Part shown: in pieces, positions 16,013-27,680 of the stretch
Numbering within the stretch: position 1 is the stretch's first letter
Layout: the number at the start of each line of letters is the position of its first letter
Assembly (NCBI RefSeq): GCF_036895565.1
Contig: NZ_CP145904.1
Location: 62,001 to 126,000, forward strand
Direction: 5' to 3'
Length of the DNA stretch: 64,000 nt
DNA from: Flavobacterium sp. KS-LB2
GTDB taxonomy: Bacteria > Bacteroidota > Bacteroidia > Flavobacteriales > Flavobacteriaceae
Translations under genes and position numbers: made by a program
The notes under the pieces: model-generated
Databases searched by the model: none
What the model was told of the DNA's origin: nothing
Seen by the model: only the letters and a program-made list of their open reading frames with translations

Positions 16013-16083
16013 ATCGTCCGATTTCGGATGATACTTTCTATGCTTTTTGTTCAACCGTTAGAAAGAATTTAAACGGTTGAACA
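16013..16083. repeat. Two inverted repeats upstream of the TonB receptor gene
   Basis: ATCGTCCGA/TCGGATGAT (16013-16032, one G-T pair, 2-nt loop) is followed by a perfect 12-bp inverted repeat TGTTCAACCGTT/AACGGTTGAACA (16048-16083, 12-nt loop). They lie 74-144 bp before the TonB receptor start and could be operators or leader-RNA structures. The rest of the 15814-16156 gap holds nothing else recognisable. Confidence 0.5.
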
Positions 16084-16156
16084 TCTTGCTAGAATTACTA
16101 TAAATCCTATCGATAGTCGGTATAGATAATATATGTCCTCATCATAATTTGAATAT

Positions 16157-18994
16157 ATGAATAGATTTCACCTGTTTTTTTTCTTTATAGTTCAAATAGG
16201 ATGCGCTACAGCACAAAATAATACGGGATTTTTCGGTAAAGTTATCGAATCTAAAACTCAAAATCCACTAGGTTTTGTGGTAGTCAGTATTCAAAATACA
16301 ACTTTAATGCAACTCACGAAAGCCGATGGTAATTTTAGTTTTGATACGGCTCCTACGGGAAATCTATTGTTACTTATTCACAGTCAAGGATTCAAAGATG
16401 CCTTATATCCCATTGAAATTACCGAAGGACAAATGCTGGATTTGGGAATAATTGCGCTAGAAGAAGACCAATCCACAGAACAACAAAACAGTATCATCAC
16501 ACTTATCGAAAGTGACTTTGGTGAGGACAACAGCAGTTCCGAAAGTACTTCCGGACTCCTGCAATCGTCGCGAGATGCTTTTTTGCAAGCCGCTGCTTTC
16601 AACTGGGGACAAGCCCGTTTTAGAGTTCGTGGATTAGACAGCGAACATTCTACGATGATGATTAATGGCGTTGCGATGAATAAAATCTATGACGGACGAC
16701 CACAATGGGGCGAATGGGGTGGATTGAATGATGCGCTTCGCAATCAAGAATTTACACTCGGAACCGCTCCTTCGGATTATACCTTTGGCGGTATTTTAGG
16801 AACACAGGAAATCAACACACGGGCTTCTATTTACAGGCCTGGTTCCCGAATTACATTTTCAGGAACCAATACCAATTACAGTTGGCGCACGATGGCAACC
16901 CATGCTTCTGGAATGAATTCCCGCGGTTGGGCTTTTGTAGTTTCCGCGGGAAAACGTTGGGCACAGGAAGGGTATTTTGAAGGGACCAATTATGATGCGA
17001 ATTCCTTTTTTATAAGTCTTGAAAAAAAATTAAGCGAGAAACATTCGTTGAATCTAACCGCACTTTACACGCCCAATTCCAGAGCTAAAAATTCACCAAA
17101 CACCGCCGAAGTAACACAATTGACGAACGTGAAATACAATTCCTATTGGGGTTTTCAAGATGGTGAAAAGAGAAATGCGCGTATAAAAACTATTGAAGAA
17201 CCTACCTTTATGCTGAATCATTATTTTAAAATTAGCGAAAAGGCCAATCTGAATTCGAGTGTGATGTATCAATTTGGAACAATTGCTAACAGCAATATCG
17301 ATTATCAAAATGCCAATAGTCCAGATCCTACTTATTATAGAAAAATACCTAGTTATTACAGTTCTCTGTATGCGCCAGATAATGGTGAGTTTTCTGGAGC
17401 ATTTATTCCTGATTATGAGAATGCAGATAAAAGCAAAGCGGAATTTTTGGCCAATCCTCAAATTAATTGGCCCGCTTTGTACCAAGCCAATCAAAATCCA
17501 ATTTTGGATACTAATGGAACCATTACGGGATACGAACCTACAAAAAGTAAGTATGTTTTGTACGAAGATCAAGTAGAGGATGAAACGGCGGTGGCGACAA
17601 CAAATTTGACTGCGCAACTCTCAGAAAATATCTTTTTGAATGTTGGAGCGTCATTCAAAAAACTAAAATCGCATAATTCACAAAAATTGTTGGATTTGCT
17701 TGGCGGTTCTTATTTTGAAGATATCGACGCTTTTTATAGCGGAAATCAATCGCAATCTGATCTCAATAATCCAGACCGTCAAGTTGTTGTTGGCGATAAC
17801 TATGGATATAATTATAATTTTTTTGCTACTACTTTGGAGGCATTTACCCAATTCAAATTCACCTACAATAAAGTAGATTTTTATCTGGCTCAGAATTTTT
17901 CTAGTGCTACTTATCAAAGGGAAGGCTTATACAAAAACGGAATCTATGAAACCAATTCCTTCGGTAAAAGTGAAAAAGTTGCGTTTGAAAACTTTGGGTT
18001 CAAAGCCGGATTCAATTTGAAAATCTCCGGCAAACAGTTGGTTACTTTTAATGCGGCACATTTGACTAAAGCGCCTTCTTTGCGAAATACGTTTGCAAAT
18101 TCTCGATTGAATAATGCAATTGTAGATGGAATCGAAAGTGAGAACATCAGTAGTTTGGACGCGAGTTATGTGTATCGGTCTCCAAAACTGAAAGCGCGAT
18201 TGACGGCTTATTATTCCCTGATAAAAAATGCGACTCAAATTTCCTTCTTTTATGCCGAAGGGATTTTTGATGATGGCGCTGGATATTTAAACACAGATGC
18301 TTTTGTGAGCCAAACATTAACGCAATTAAACAAGAAGAATATGGGAGCTGAATTTAGTTTGGAATATCAATTAAGCCAAACTTTTAAAACCACTTTTTCA
18401 GCTGCTTTTGGCGAATATACGTATGACAGTAATCCACAGGTGACGTTGACGAACGATGCCGAAGCAACTCCAGAGAATACCAGTCCGGTTTTTGATTTTG
18501 GAACGGCTTCCCTAAAAAATTACAAACAAGCGGGAATGCCACAACGCGCATATTCTGTGGGAATTGAATATCGAGATCCAAAATATTGGTGGATTAGCGC
18601 CAATGTAAATTACCTTACCAACAGTTATATTGATATTTCGCCTATTTCCAGAACTGAAATATTTTATAAAAATCCCGCAAGCGGTTTCAATTTCCCAGAA
18701 GCTACTGAGGAACGGGCAGCAACACTGATAAAACAAGAGAAGTTTGATCCAACCACGTTGCTCAATCTTGTGGGTGGAAAATCATGGCGGATCTACGGAA
18801 AGAATGTTGGGATTTTTGCCAGTATCAATAATGTGCTTGATGTTATATATAAAACGGGTGGTTACGAACAAGCCCGAAATGCTAATTTCAGGCAAATTAA
18901 TCAAGATGTTTCCAGTGGTACGCCTTCTTTTGGACCAAAATATTTCTACGGATACGGAAGAACGTATTTCGTGAATCTTTATATCAACCTATAA
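16157..18994 (+). CDS. TonB-dependent outer-membrane receptor with carboxypeptidase-like domain
   Basis: The protein has 945 residues. A signal peptide (about 1-19, ending ATAQ) precedes a carboxypeptidase-regulatory-like beta domain (about 25-100, starting GFFGKVIESKTQNPLGFVVV). A plug domain (about 130-235, ARFRVRGLDSEHSTMMINGV) leads into a 22-strand barrel ending in the aromatic YFVNLYINL. It lacks the SusC length and signature. It imports a bulky ligand through the outer membrane using TonB energy. It is followed after 10 bp by a DUF5689 lipoprotein, a common flavobacterial pairing, so the two probably act together. The ligand is unknown. Confidence 0.93.
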   Translation: MNRFHLFFFFIVQIGCATAQNNTGFFGKVIESKTQNPLGFVVVSIQNTTLMQLTKADGNFSFDTAPTGNLLLLIHSQGFKDALYPIEITEGQMLDLGIIALEEDQSTEQQNSIITLIESDFGEDNSSSESTSGLLQSSRDAFLQAAAFNWGQARFRVRGLDSEHSTMMINGVAMNKIYDGRPQWGEWGGLNDALRNQEFTLGTAPSDYTFGGILGTQEINTRASIYRPGSRITFSGTNTNYSWRTMATHASGMNSRGWAFVVSAGKRWAQEGYFEGTNYDANSFFISLEKKLSEKHSLNLTALYTPNSRAKNSPNTAEVTQLTNVKYNSYWGFQDGEKRNARIKTIEEPTFMLNHYFKISEKANLNSSVMYQFGTIANSNIDYQNANSPDPTYYRKIPSYYSSLYAPDNGEFSGAFIPDYENADKSKAEFLANPQINWPALYQANQNPILDTNGTITGYEPTKSKYVLYEDQVEDETAVATTNLTAQLSENIFLNVGASFKKLKSHNSQKLLDLLGGSYFEDIDAFYSGNQSQSDLNNPDRQVVVGDNYGYNYNFFATTLEAFTQFKFTYNKVDFYLAQNFSSATYQREGLYKNGIYETNSFGKSEKVAFENFGFKAGFNLKISGKQLVTFNAAHLTKAPSLRNTFANSRLNNAIVDGIESENISSLDASYVYRSPKLKARLTAYYSLIKNATQISFFYAEGIFDDGAGYLNTDAFVSQTLTQLNKKNMGAEFSLEYQLSQTFKTTFSAAFGEYTYDSNPQVTLTNDAEATPENTSPVFDFGTASLKNYKQAGMPQRAYSVGIEYRDPKYWWISANVNYLTNSYIDISPISRTEIFYKNPASGFNFPEATEERAATLIKQEKFDPTTLLNLVGGKSWRIYGKNVGIFASINNVLDVIYKTGGYEQARNANFRQINQDVSSGTPSFGPKYFYGYGRTYFVNLYINL

Positions 18995-19004
18995 ATTAAA
19001 GTAT

Positions 19005-20357
19005 ATGAAATCAAAATTTTACAAATCGGTTCTATTTTTACTGTTGACAATCACATTTGGTAGTTGCGTGACAGATGAGGTTGTGGCTCCAAAACTAGTT
19101 TGTACGCAGCCGGATTTAGCTACAAATAAATCAGTGAGCGAAGTTCATGCGGTTGCGAATGCCATTGTAACGCAATACAAATACGATGATATCATTGAGG
19201 CATATGTGGTTTCCAGTGATGAATCGGGGAATTTTTTCAAGTCGATTTCCTTTCAGACTTTGGCAACAGCCACAACCCCAGCAATTGGATTTAGCGTTCC
19301 TGTAGACGCTACTAACTTGTATATTGATTATAGATTGGGCAATAAAGTATACATCAAGTTGAAAGACCAATACACGGATATTTCATTCGGTGGAATGCGT
19401 ATCGGAAGTATTTTTGTGAATTCCTATAATGAAGGCGGAGTAGGGCGGCTTTCGCAAAATGAGTATAAAAAAGTGTTGAATGCGTCGTGTACGAATGTCA
19501 AAGAGGAGGCTTTAGTTCGCTCGTTAACCATGTCGGAATTGTTAAACGATTCCAATTTGAATACATTGGTAGAATTGTCTGATGTGCAGTTTTCAGCTTT
19601 GGCAATTGGTCGTCATTATTTTGAAGAAACCAATAATGTGGGCGGTGCGACGAATTGGGGATTGGTTGATAAATTAGGCAATCAAGTGTATTTTAGAACG
19701 AGTAGTTTTTCTGATTTTGCAACTAAAATAGTTCCCAATGGAAGCGGAAAAGTGAGAGGAATTTTGACAAAATATGGAAGTGATTACCAATTATTGCCCC
19801 GTTCTGAAAAAGATGTGGTCATGACTGGAACCAGAGCAGTTCCTTTTTTCTCTCAAGATTTTGAAAAAGTTGTCGATAAGTCGAATTTAAGTCTTCCCGG
19901 TTGGGCGAATATGGTCCAAAAAGGAACGCTTTTTTGGAAAGGCACGGTGTATTCCGGAAATGGGTATGCAGAGTTTGCCATTAGCGGAACCAAAGTTGTT
20001 TCGAATATTGCTTGGTTGATTTCTCCAAAAATTGACATGGATGTTCATACGAAAGAAGTATTAACTTTTAGAACGGCCCAGCACCACTTAGATGTTGATT
20101 CCCAGTTAAATTCTTTGGAAGTTTATGTTTCCAGTAATTTTGACGGGTTGAATATTGCAACTGCAACGTGGATTCCATTAGTGGTAAATTTACCCAAACA
20201 AGCCACGCCTTGGTATCAATTTGTAGGCAGTGGCGCAGTAGATTTATCTTCTTATAAAGGCAAAATCAATATCGCTTTTAAATATACCGGTTCCGGAAAA
20301 AATCTTGCTTTGGATGGTGCTTTTCAAGTAGATGATGTTCAGGTTTTTGGTGATTAA
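19005..20357 (+). CDS. DUF5689 lipoprotein with choice-of-anchor-J-like domain
   Basis: The protein has 450 residues. The signal ends in a lipobox (ITFGSC), so it is probably surface- or periplasm-anchored. The DUF5689 domain (about 40-270) is an OB-like module starting YKYDDIIEAYVVSSDESGNF and ending near YGSDYQLLPRSEKDVVM. The C-terminal beta-sandwich (about 280-450) resembles choice-of-anchor J (FFSQDFEKV...LPGWANM, LDGAFQVDDVQVFG). It starts 10 bp after the TonB receptor gene and is almost certainly co-transcribed with it. It probably helps capture or process the receptor's ligand; this is inference from gene pairing. Confidence 0.85.
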   Translation: MKSKFYKSVLFLLLTITFGSCVTDEVVAPKLVCTQPDLATNKSVSEVHAVANAIVTQYKYDDIIEAYVVSSDESGNFFKSISFQTLATATTPAIGFSVPVDATNLYIDYRLGNKVYIKLKDQYTDISFGGMRIGSIFVNSYNEGGVGRLSQNEYKKVLNASCTNVKEEALVRSLTMSELLNDSNLNTLVELSDVQFSALAIGRHYFEETNNVGGATNWGLVDKLGNQVYFRTSSFSDFATKIVPNGSGKVRGILTKYGSDYQLLPRSEKDVVMTGTRAVPFFSQDFEKVVDKSNLSLPGWANMVQKGTLFWKGTVYSGNGYAEFAISGTKVVSNIAWLISPKIDMDVHTKEVLTFRTAQHHLDVDSQLNSLEVYVSSNFDGLNIATATWIPLVVNLPKQATPWYQFVGSGAVDLSSYKGKINIAFKYTGSGKNLALDGAFQVDDVQVFGD

Positions 20358-20388
20358 TTATTTTTATAAAAGGCTTTGCTTGAATTGT

Positions 20389-20396
20389 TATATTTG
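20389..20396 (+). promoter_or_regulatory. Candidate -7 element for the FKBP gene
   Basis: TATATTTG fits TAnnTTTG and would start transcription about 18 bp before the FKBP ATG. No TTG is found at a suitable distance upstream. Confidence 0.4.
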
Positions 20397-20420
20397 CAGC
20401 TTTAACATTTAAATTTAATT

Positions 20421-20882
20421 ATGAAATCTACTTTATTAGCATTAGTTTCTTTACTATTTGTCTCTTGTTTGTCGGATAACGAAGCATCAAAACCTGTTGA
20501 TTACACGGTTCAAAACGAAAAAGAAATTGTGGATTATATTGCCAAAAATAATTTAACAGCGACAAAAACGGATTCCGGTTTGTATTATGTGGTTAATGAA
20601 GCAGGAACCGGAACTCAACCAACAGCTTCATCTAATGTAACGGTAGCGTACAAAGGGTATTTTACTAATGGAAATGTTTTTGATCAAAGCAATGCTGCAG
20701 GTATTTCATTTGGTTTGAACCAAGTGATAAAAGGATGGACAGAAGGTATTCCCTTTTTTAAAGAAGGTGGAAACGGAGTGCTGTTAATTCCGTCTCATTT
20801 GGGGTATGGAGGCAATGACAACGGACCTATTCCTGGAGGTTCGGTACTTATTTTTGATGTCAAATTGATTAAAGTAAATTAG
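20421..20882 (+). CDS. FKBP-type peptidyl-prolyl cis-trans isomerase, lipoprotein
   Basis: The protein has 153 residues. The signal ends LLFVSC, a lipobox. The FKBP domain (about 60-153) shows VTVAYKGYFTNGNVFDQS, the active-site IKGWTEGIPFFKEGGNGVLLIPSHLGYG (positions about 105-133) and the final LIFDVKLIKV. Such periplasmic lipoproteins speed proline isomerisation during folding of exported proteins. A short N-terminal segment (about 25-60) precedes the catalytic domain. It follows the DUF5689 gene by 63 bp on the same strand, and a strong terminator closes the unit. Confidence 0.92.
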   Translation: MKSTLLALVSLLFVSCLSDNEASKPVDYTVQNEKEIVDYIAKNNLTATKTDSGLYYVVNEAGTGTQPTASSNVTVAYKGYFTNGNVFDQSNAAGISFGLNQVIKGWTEGIPFFKEGGNGVLLIPSHLGYGGNDNGPIPGGSVLIFDVKLIKVN

Positions 20883-20904
20883 TTCGAGCTTACTATAAAA
20901 TCAA

Positions 20905-20932
20905 AAAAGGCTGTCTTATCGGACAGCCTTTT
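20905..20932. terminator. Bidirectional terminator
   Basis: AAAAGGCTGTC and GACAGCCTTTT form an 11-bp perfect stem around a 6-nt loop between the convergent FKBP and GH97 genes. Confidence 0.85.
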
Positions 20933-20940
20933 GTAATTTA

Positions 20941-23061
<2,121 letters not shown>

Positions 23062-23123
23062 TTAAATAGAATTTGATAAATTAATTTTTCAGGTGTGGTA
23101 ATAGATTCTGATTTTCACGAAAT

Positions 23124-23183
23124 CGAAATATAGAAAAACTCAAAGTTTTCTATATTTCGAAAAGGTAAAAGTAAACGCTTTAC
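23124..23183. promoter_or_regulatory. 14-bp inverted repeat and GTAAA/TTTAC half-palindrome upstream of susB
   Basis: CGAAATATAGAAAA and TTTTCTATATTTCG form a perfect 14-bp inverted repeat with an 8-nt loop (23124-23159), 66 bp or more before the susB start. Just beyond it GTAAACGCTTTAC (23171-23183) has 5-bp arms. Either could be the binding site of the SusR-like regulator or another sugar regulator, or form a leader hairpin. The remainder of the 305-bp gap shows only the regulator's terminator. Confidence 0.5.
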
Positions 23184-23303
23184 ACACTACATATTTTTGT
23201 CATCATAAAAAAGTAGATTGCGTTTCTCTTTTTTAAATGCAAGATACTGAATAACTGTCTATTATGTAAATTTAGTATTTAAAAAAAGTGGTGGATTTAT
23301 AAT

Positions 23304-23347
23304 AAAAAAGAGGTCGTCAAGATTGTTTTAATCCCAAAGACCTTCTT
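23304..23347 (-). terminator. Terminator of the SusR-like gene
   Basis: AAGAAGGTC pairs with GACCTCTT (one bulge), followed by a T-run on the minus strand, 17 bp beyond the regulator's stop codon. Confidence 0.6.
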
Positions 23348-23363
23348 GAAAAACAGAATTTTT

Positions 23364-25010
23364 CTATTTTAGATTGGTTCCAATCCGCATTACGTTAGCT
23401 TCAAAATCTTCTCTTGGACCTGCTGCTTTGTTTTTGAGTTGTGAACGGTAATTGTAAATTGTGGATACCGAATACCGAAGAAATGTCGAAATTTTTGCGC
23501 TGTCTTTGATGCCCAAACGAATCAGTGCAAAGATTCGTAGTTCCGTATTCAGCAGTTCGCCTTCTTTCAATTGTATGGCTTCTTCGTCAATTAACAAAGC
23601 ACTGAATTCCGGTATGAAATTAGGAAAGAGTTGCAGGAACGTCTTGTCGAAATTCGTGAGAAATGTTGCGAGTTCATTTTCGACAAATTGTTTTGACTTT
23701 ACGGCACTAATCAGGTCATTCATTTTTCCTGTTGTTGCCATCACATTCAATTTTCGGCGGTATTCGTCTAATTTTCCGATGTAGTCTGAACACTGATCCA
23801 TGTAGCGGCCAATGTATATTTCTTTCAGAAGATTGGCTTCGGTCAGCGTATAATTGGTTACATTCAATTTTTCATTGAAAGTATTTAGTTCCGTATTCAA
23901 CTCCGAAAGCTTGCTGTTGGCCAAACTTAAATCCTGCTTTGCTTTGGATAATTTTTTCATTTGCTTGAAAAGTAAAAAAAGCACCGCCAACAAGAACATG
24001 GATAAGATACTCGCACTTATTAAAAACAGTACCAACTGAAATCGATTGGTTTCATTTTGTTTTTGATACGCCTCGTTGATAATAGGCAACATCTTTGAGA
24101 TTTCGTAGGTTCGTAGGCGTGCATTACAAAAAAGAGCGTCTTCAAGCGAGCGTTTTATGTATTTGTAAGCGCGATCAATATCCCCGTTTTCATACATTAG
24201 AAAAGCCAACGAACGCAACGAAATATATTCTTTCTTGGCCAACTGCAAATCGGATATAGCCGAAATAGTCAACCATTTTTTCTCCTGATTAAAGTCTTTT
24301 TTTTGGCGATACGCCTGTGAAATAATGTAGGCAATAACCGCTCGATCATCACTGTTGTGAGCAATATTCGGGAAATAGTTCATCAATAAAGCCAGTGTTT
24401 CCTTGTGTTTTCCGGCATCAAGAAGCGTACTGGATTTCGCCATAATATAGGCGCTGGATTGTGGTTTGTAATAATTTAGAGAAGAATCACGGTACTTTTT
24501 TGTTAAAACAATATACTTCTTTTTTTCCTGAAGTGAAGCAGCATAATCAGACATATAGCCATAAACGACGCTATTTACGGTGAAATAATAACCTTTTAAT
24601 TCGGGTGAAGTAGTGATGTTGATTCGATTAAGAATATCGGTTGCTTCCTTGTACATTCCTAATGTTCCCATGATGGAAGCTAGATTTAATCGGGCATGAT
24701 TTAGCTTTTCAATGTCATTTAGTTTTTCGGCTATTTGAAAACTCTTTCGAGCATAAATCAATGCTGAATCCGATTGATACGATTTATATTCCGCATACAA
24801 CTTTCCGTAAACATCGTATTTTTGAATATCAGACGAAGTAGAAAGCAGCAGTTCTTTGAGTTTGTTGACTTGAATCTCTTTTTTATCTGAATACAATTGG
24901 TAATCAGCAACCGTTTGATCCAATTCCTGCAATAATTCCTCAGAATTATTTTGGGCAAAAAGAAAAACGGGAGACAAAAATGCAAGAAGTACTGTCAAAA
25001 AGCGATTCAT
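23364..25010 (-). CDS. SusR-like membrane-bound transcriptional regulator (DUF6377)
   Basis: The protein has 548 residues. A signal peptide (about 1-19) is followed by periplasmic TPR-like helices (about 60-310), one membrane helix (about 325-347) and a coiled coil (about 350-400). The cytoplasmic part ends in a LuxR-type helix-turn-helix (TELRIFALIRLGIKDSAKISTFLRYSVSTIYNYRSQL, two halves near 480-525). This is the layout of SusR, the maltose-sensing activator of Bacteroides sus genes. It lies upstream of susB on the same strand, separated by its own terminator, so it probably activates that gene in response to maltodextrin. The ligand is inferred. Confidence 0.85.
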   Translation of the reverse strand: MNRFLTVLLAFLSPVFLFAQNNSEELLQELDQTVADYQLYSDKKEIQVNKLKELLLSTSSDIQKYDVYGKLYAEYKSYQSDSALIYARKSFQIAEKLNDIEKLNHARLNLASIMGTLGMYKEATDILNRINITTSPELKGYYFTVNSVVYGYMSDYAASLQEKKKYIVLTKKYRDSSLNYYKPQSSAYIMAKSSTLLDAGKHKETLALLMNYFPNIAHNSDDRAVIAYIISQAYRQKKDFNQEKKWLTISAISDLQLAKKEYISLRSLAFLMYENGDIDRAYKYIKRSLEDALFCNARLRTYEISKMLPIINEAYQKQNETNRFQLVLFLISASILSMFLLAVLFLLFKQMKKLSKAKQDLSLANSKLSELNTELNTFNEKLNVTNYTLTEANLLKEIYIGRYMDQCSDYIGKLDEYRRKLNVMATTGKMNDLISAVKSKQFVENELATFLTNFDKTFLQLFPNFIPEFSALLIDEEAIQLKEGELLNTELRIFALIRLGIKDSAKISTFLRYSVSTIYNYRSQLKNKAAGPREDFEANVMRIGTNLK

Positions 25011-25226
25011 TCAAATGGGATTAAATTCCGGTAAAAATAATTAAAAATCCAATGGAACTCCTAAAGTAAGCACTGCAAAGGTCTGAGATTTTACAATTAC
25101 CGCAAATTCGCTAATTTCTTTTGGGGCTTCTTTGGTCTTATATCTCGTCAGACCAAAATACTATCATTATTCACACGTTATGATTTTTTTATAAACCCAG
25201 AACTCAATAAGTCCCTTACAAATCAT

Positions 25227-25234
25227 TAAATTTG
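25227..25234 (+). promoter_or_regulatory. Candidate -7 element for hflX
   Basis: TAAATTTG fits TAnnTTTG and would give a leader of about 10 nt. No TTG is found at -33. Confidence 0.4.
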
Positions 25235-25250
25235 TAACTTATTCAAAAAT

Positions 25251-26495
25251 ATGTTAGAAAAAGAAGTAATAAATTTCGAAAAAACGGCTATCGTTGGTAT
25301 TGTGACTCAAAACCAAAGTGAAGAGAAACTAAACGAATATCTTGACGAATTGGAGTTTTTGACTTTTACCGCAGGAGGCCAAGTGGTGAAACGTTTTTCG
25401 CAAAAAATGGAACGCCCTAATCCTAAAACTTTTGTTGGAACGGGAAAAATTGATGAGATTCATCTTTTTGTAAAAGAAAATGATATATCGACTTTGGTAT
25501 TTGATGATGAATTATCGCCTTCACAGCAAAAAAATATATCTAAAATCATAACAGAATGTAAAATTCTGGACAGAACGCACCTTATCCTGGATATTTTTGC
25601 GCAACGTGCCGAAACTTCGTACGCCAGAACGCAGGTAGAATTAGCGCAATGTATCTATATGTTGCCTCGATTATCGGGACTGTGGACACACTTGGAGCGT
25701 CAAAAAGGGGGAATTGGAATGCGTGGACCTGGAGAGACAGAGATTGAAACCGACAGACGTATTGTACGTGACCGAATCGCTTTATTGAAAGATAAAATCA
25801 AAGCAATCGACAAACAAATGGGAACGCAAAGAGGCAATCGCGGTTCCATGGTACGAGTGGCTTTGGTTGGGTATACTAATGTGGGGAAATCGACTTTGAT
25901 GAATGCTGTTGGGAAAAGTGACGTTTTTGTAGAGAACAAACTTTTTGCAACATTGGATACGACTGTTCGAAAAGTAGTTATTAAAAACCTGCCTTTCTTG
26001 CTTTCGGATACCGTAGGTTTTATCAGGAAATTGCCAACGCAACTGGTTGATTCTTTCAAAAGTACGCTGGATGAGGTTCGCGAAGCGGATTTGTTATTGC
26101 ACGTAGTTGATATTTCGCATCCGGAGTTCGAAGATCATATTGCATCCGTTAACCAAACATTATCAGATATCAAAGCCAATGACAAACCGGTAATTATGGT
26201 TTTCAATAAAATTGATGCTTACAAACCGCTGACTATTGATGAAGATGATTTAATGACCGAAAAAACACCAAGACATTTCACTCTGGAAGAATGGAAAGCA
26301 ACTTGGATGAGTCGAGTAGGAGAGCAAAATGCGTTGTTCATTTCGGCTACCAACAAAGAAAATTTCGAGGAATTCAGAGAACGCGTTTACGAAGCCGTAA
26401 GACAAATTCACATCACCCGTTTTCCGTACAATAAGTTTTTATATCCGGATTATAAAGACGCAGTGGAAAAAGAAGACAAAGACGAAAACGAATAA
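25251..26495 (+). CDS. hflX: GTPase HflX, ribosome-associated
   Basis: The protein has 414 residues. The HflX-specific N-terminal domain and helical linker include GGIGMRGPGETEIETDRR. The G domain has G1 GYTNVGKST (about 204-212), G3 DTVGF and G4 NKID, and a short C-terminal tail ends DYKDAVEKEDKDENE. HflX splits stalled or hibernating 70S ribosomes after heat or antibiotic stress. It is a single gene with a terminator 70 bp after its stop, where a dispersed hairpin element also begins. Confidence 0.95.
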   Translation: MLEKEVINFEKTAIVGIVTQNQSEEKLNEYLDELEFLTFTAGGQVVKRFSQKMERPNPKTFVGTGKIDEIHLFVKENDISTLVFDDELSPSQQKNISKIITECKILDRTHLILDIFAQRAETSYARTQVELAQCIYMLPRLSGLWTHLERQKGGIGMRGPGETEIETDRRIVRDRIALLKDKIKAIDKQMGTQRGNRGSMVRVALVGYTNVGKSTLMNAVGKSDVFVENKLFATLDTTVRKVVIKNLPFLLSDTVGFIRKLPTQLVDSFKSTLDEVREADLLLHVVDISHPEFEDHIASVNQTLSDIKANDKPVIMVFNKIDAYKPLTIDEDDLMTEKTPRHFTLEEWKATWMSRVGEQNALFISATNKENFEEFRERVYEAVRQIHITRFPYNKFLYPDYKDAVEKEDKDENE

Positions 26496-26563
26496 TTTTC
26501 AATTTATAGAGTACACAGCAGTCCGTTCGAGCGCAGTCGAGAACAGCGCTAGTGCAGCAACAG

Positions 26564-26597
26564 AATCCCTTTTGATATTTTCAAGAGGGATTTTTTT
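26564..26597 (+). terminator. Terminator of hflX
   Basis: AATCCCTTTTGA pairs with TCAAGAGGGATT with one mismatch, then a T-run follows. Just before it, a GTTCGA...TCGAGAAC inverted repeat (about 26523-26543) of a type frequent in flavobacterial intergenic DNA is present. Confidence 0.75.
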
Positions 26598-26705
26598 GGG
26601 CATGTCCCAGCTTCCTCTGCGTTACAGCTGCGTCAGGCTGTACGCTATAATCTCCCGAAGAAAAATCGGGAGGATTTCCGCTTCCATCCTTCATGCGGAT
26701 TAACG
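26597..26705. repeat. Dispersed hairpin element, diverged copy 2
   Basis: GGCTGTACGCTATAAT, a short palindrome CTCCCGA/TCGGGAG (26652-26672) and GGATTTCCGCTTCCATCC follow the same order as copies 1 and 3, though the AGTATTAGGAGC start is not found. The gap on to 26879 holds AT-rich sequence and one arm of a 10-bp inverted repeat (26852-26861). Confidence 0.5.
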
Positions 26706-26879
26706 ATAACGATAATTTACAAATAAAAAGTCCATTTGATAATTTGTAAGATAATTATTAAAGTGTATATTTGAAAGTAATGCACTACGTATTAGCGCTT
26801 ATCCACTTAAAATGAGATGTATATGCGCTATTTTGTAGCGGGTATATACTAGTTAGCAGTAATCTTAGCGTAGAAAATA

Positions 26880-27680
26880 ATGAAAAATAAAGAATTTAGT
26901 TTCATAATAATATCAAGCTTATTAATTTCTGTATTAAAATATATTTTTGGTGAAGAAATATCAATAAAATATGGCGAGACAGTATTTTTAATATTAATTG
27001 CAGTAATACTATTCTCCTTATTTAATTTGACAAGAGAAAGATATAGTAATATGTCGACTTTTTATTTTCTAACATTTATGTTAATTGGCTTACTTCCTTA
27101 TTTTCATTATCTAAACTATTCTTATGACAAAGAAAACTATAGCTTTAATAATGAATATTTGAATAAAAATATAAAAAACTATAAAGAAGAACTTAAAAAT
27201 TATAAAGATTCAGTTTTTGTTTTTGAATTAAAGTCAAAATTTCCTAATACAAAGATTAATTTAATTGAAGATAGGAAGCAAAAAATAAAAGAATACACTT
27301 TTATTGTTAAATCTATTTCAAAAGACGATGAGAGACCAAATGATAGAAGTAGAGAAAAAGAAGTTGACATTTTTAAAAATAATATCAGAATTGCAACCTT
27401 AAAATTAGAATCAGGGAATTTAATCGATGGGGTTAATAAATTTACTAAAGAAATGAATTTATTAAATACTAAAATCCATAATCCAAAACAATTTATTCCA
27501 TATAACGACATATGGTTAGATTCAGTAACTGGTTTTGTTTTTGGCTTTATAAAACCTTTATCAAAACTATCACAGATAATCAGATTTCTGCAATTAATAA
27601 CTGCTTATTTTTTATTTCATATGATTTCTAGCTGGCTAAAAATATCTAAAACCTTAAATATATCCGAAATATCTAAATAA
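26880..27680 (+). CDS. Hypothetical membrane protein, orphan
   Basis: The protein has 266 residues and belongs to no family I recognise. There are about three N-terminal membrane helices (residues 8-25, 33-50 and 60-77). A long charged Lys/Glu-rich region (about 85-225) with probable coiled coil around 95-110 follows, and a last helix lies near 228-250. The gene is much more AT-rich than hflX, and its codons favour AAA/AAT/TTA, which suggests transfer. A perfect 10-bp inverted repeat GTTAGCAGTA (26852-26861) and TACTGCTAAC (27685-27694) flanks it closely. It lies directly before the RAYT/REP unit. The function is unknown. Confidence 0.6.
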   Translation: MKNKEFSFIIISSLLISVLKYIFGEEISIKYGETVFLILIAVILFSLFNLTRERYSNMSTFYFLTFMLIGLLPYFHYLNYSYDKENYSFNNEYLNKNIKNYKEELKNYKDSVFVFELKSKFPNTKINLIEDRKQKIKEYTFIVKSISKDDERPNDRSREKEVDIFKNNIRIATLKLESGNLIDGVNKFTKEMNLLNTKIHNPKQFIPYNDIWLDSVTGFVFGFIKPLSKLSQIIRFLQLITAYFLFHMISSWLKISKTLNISEISK

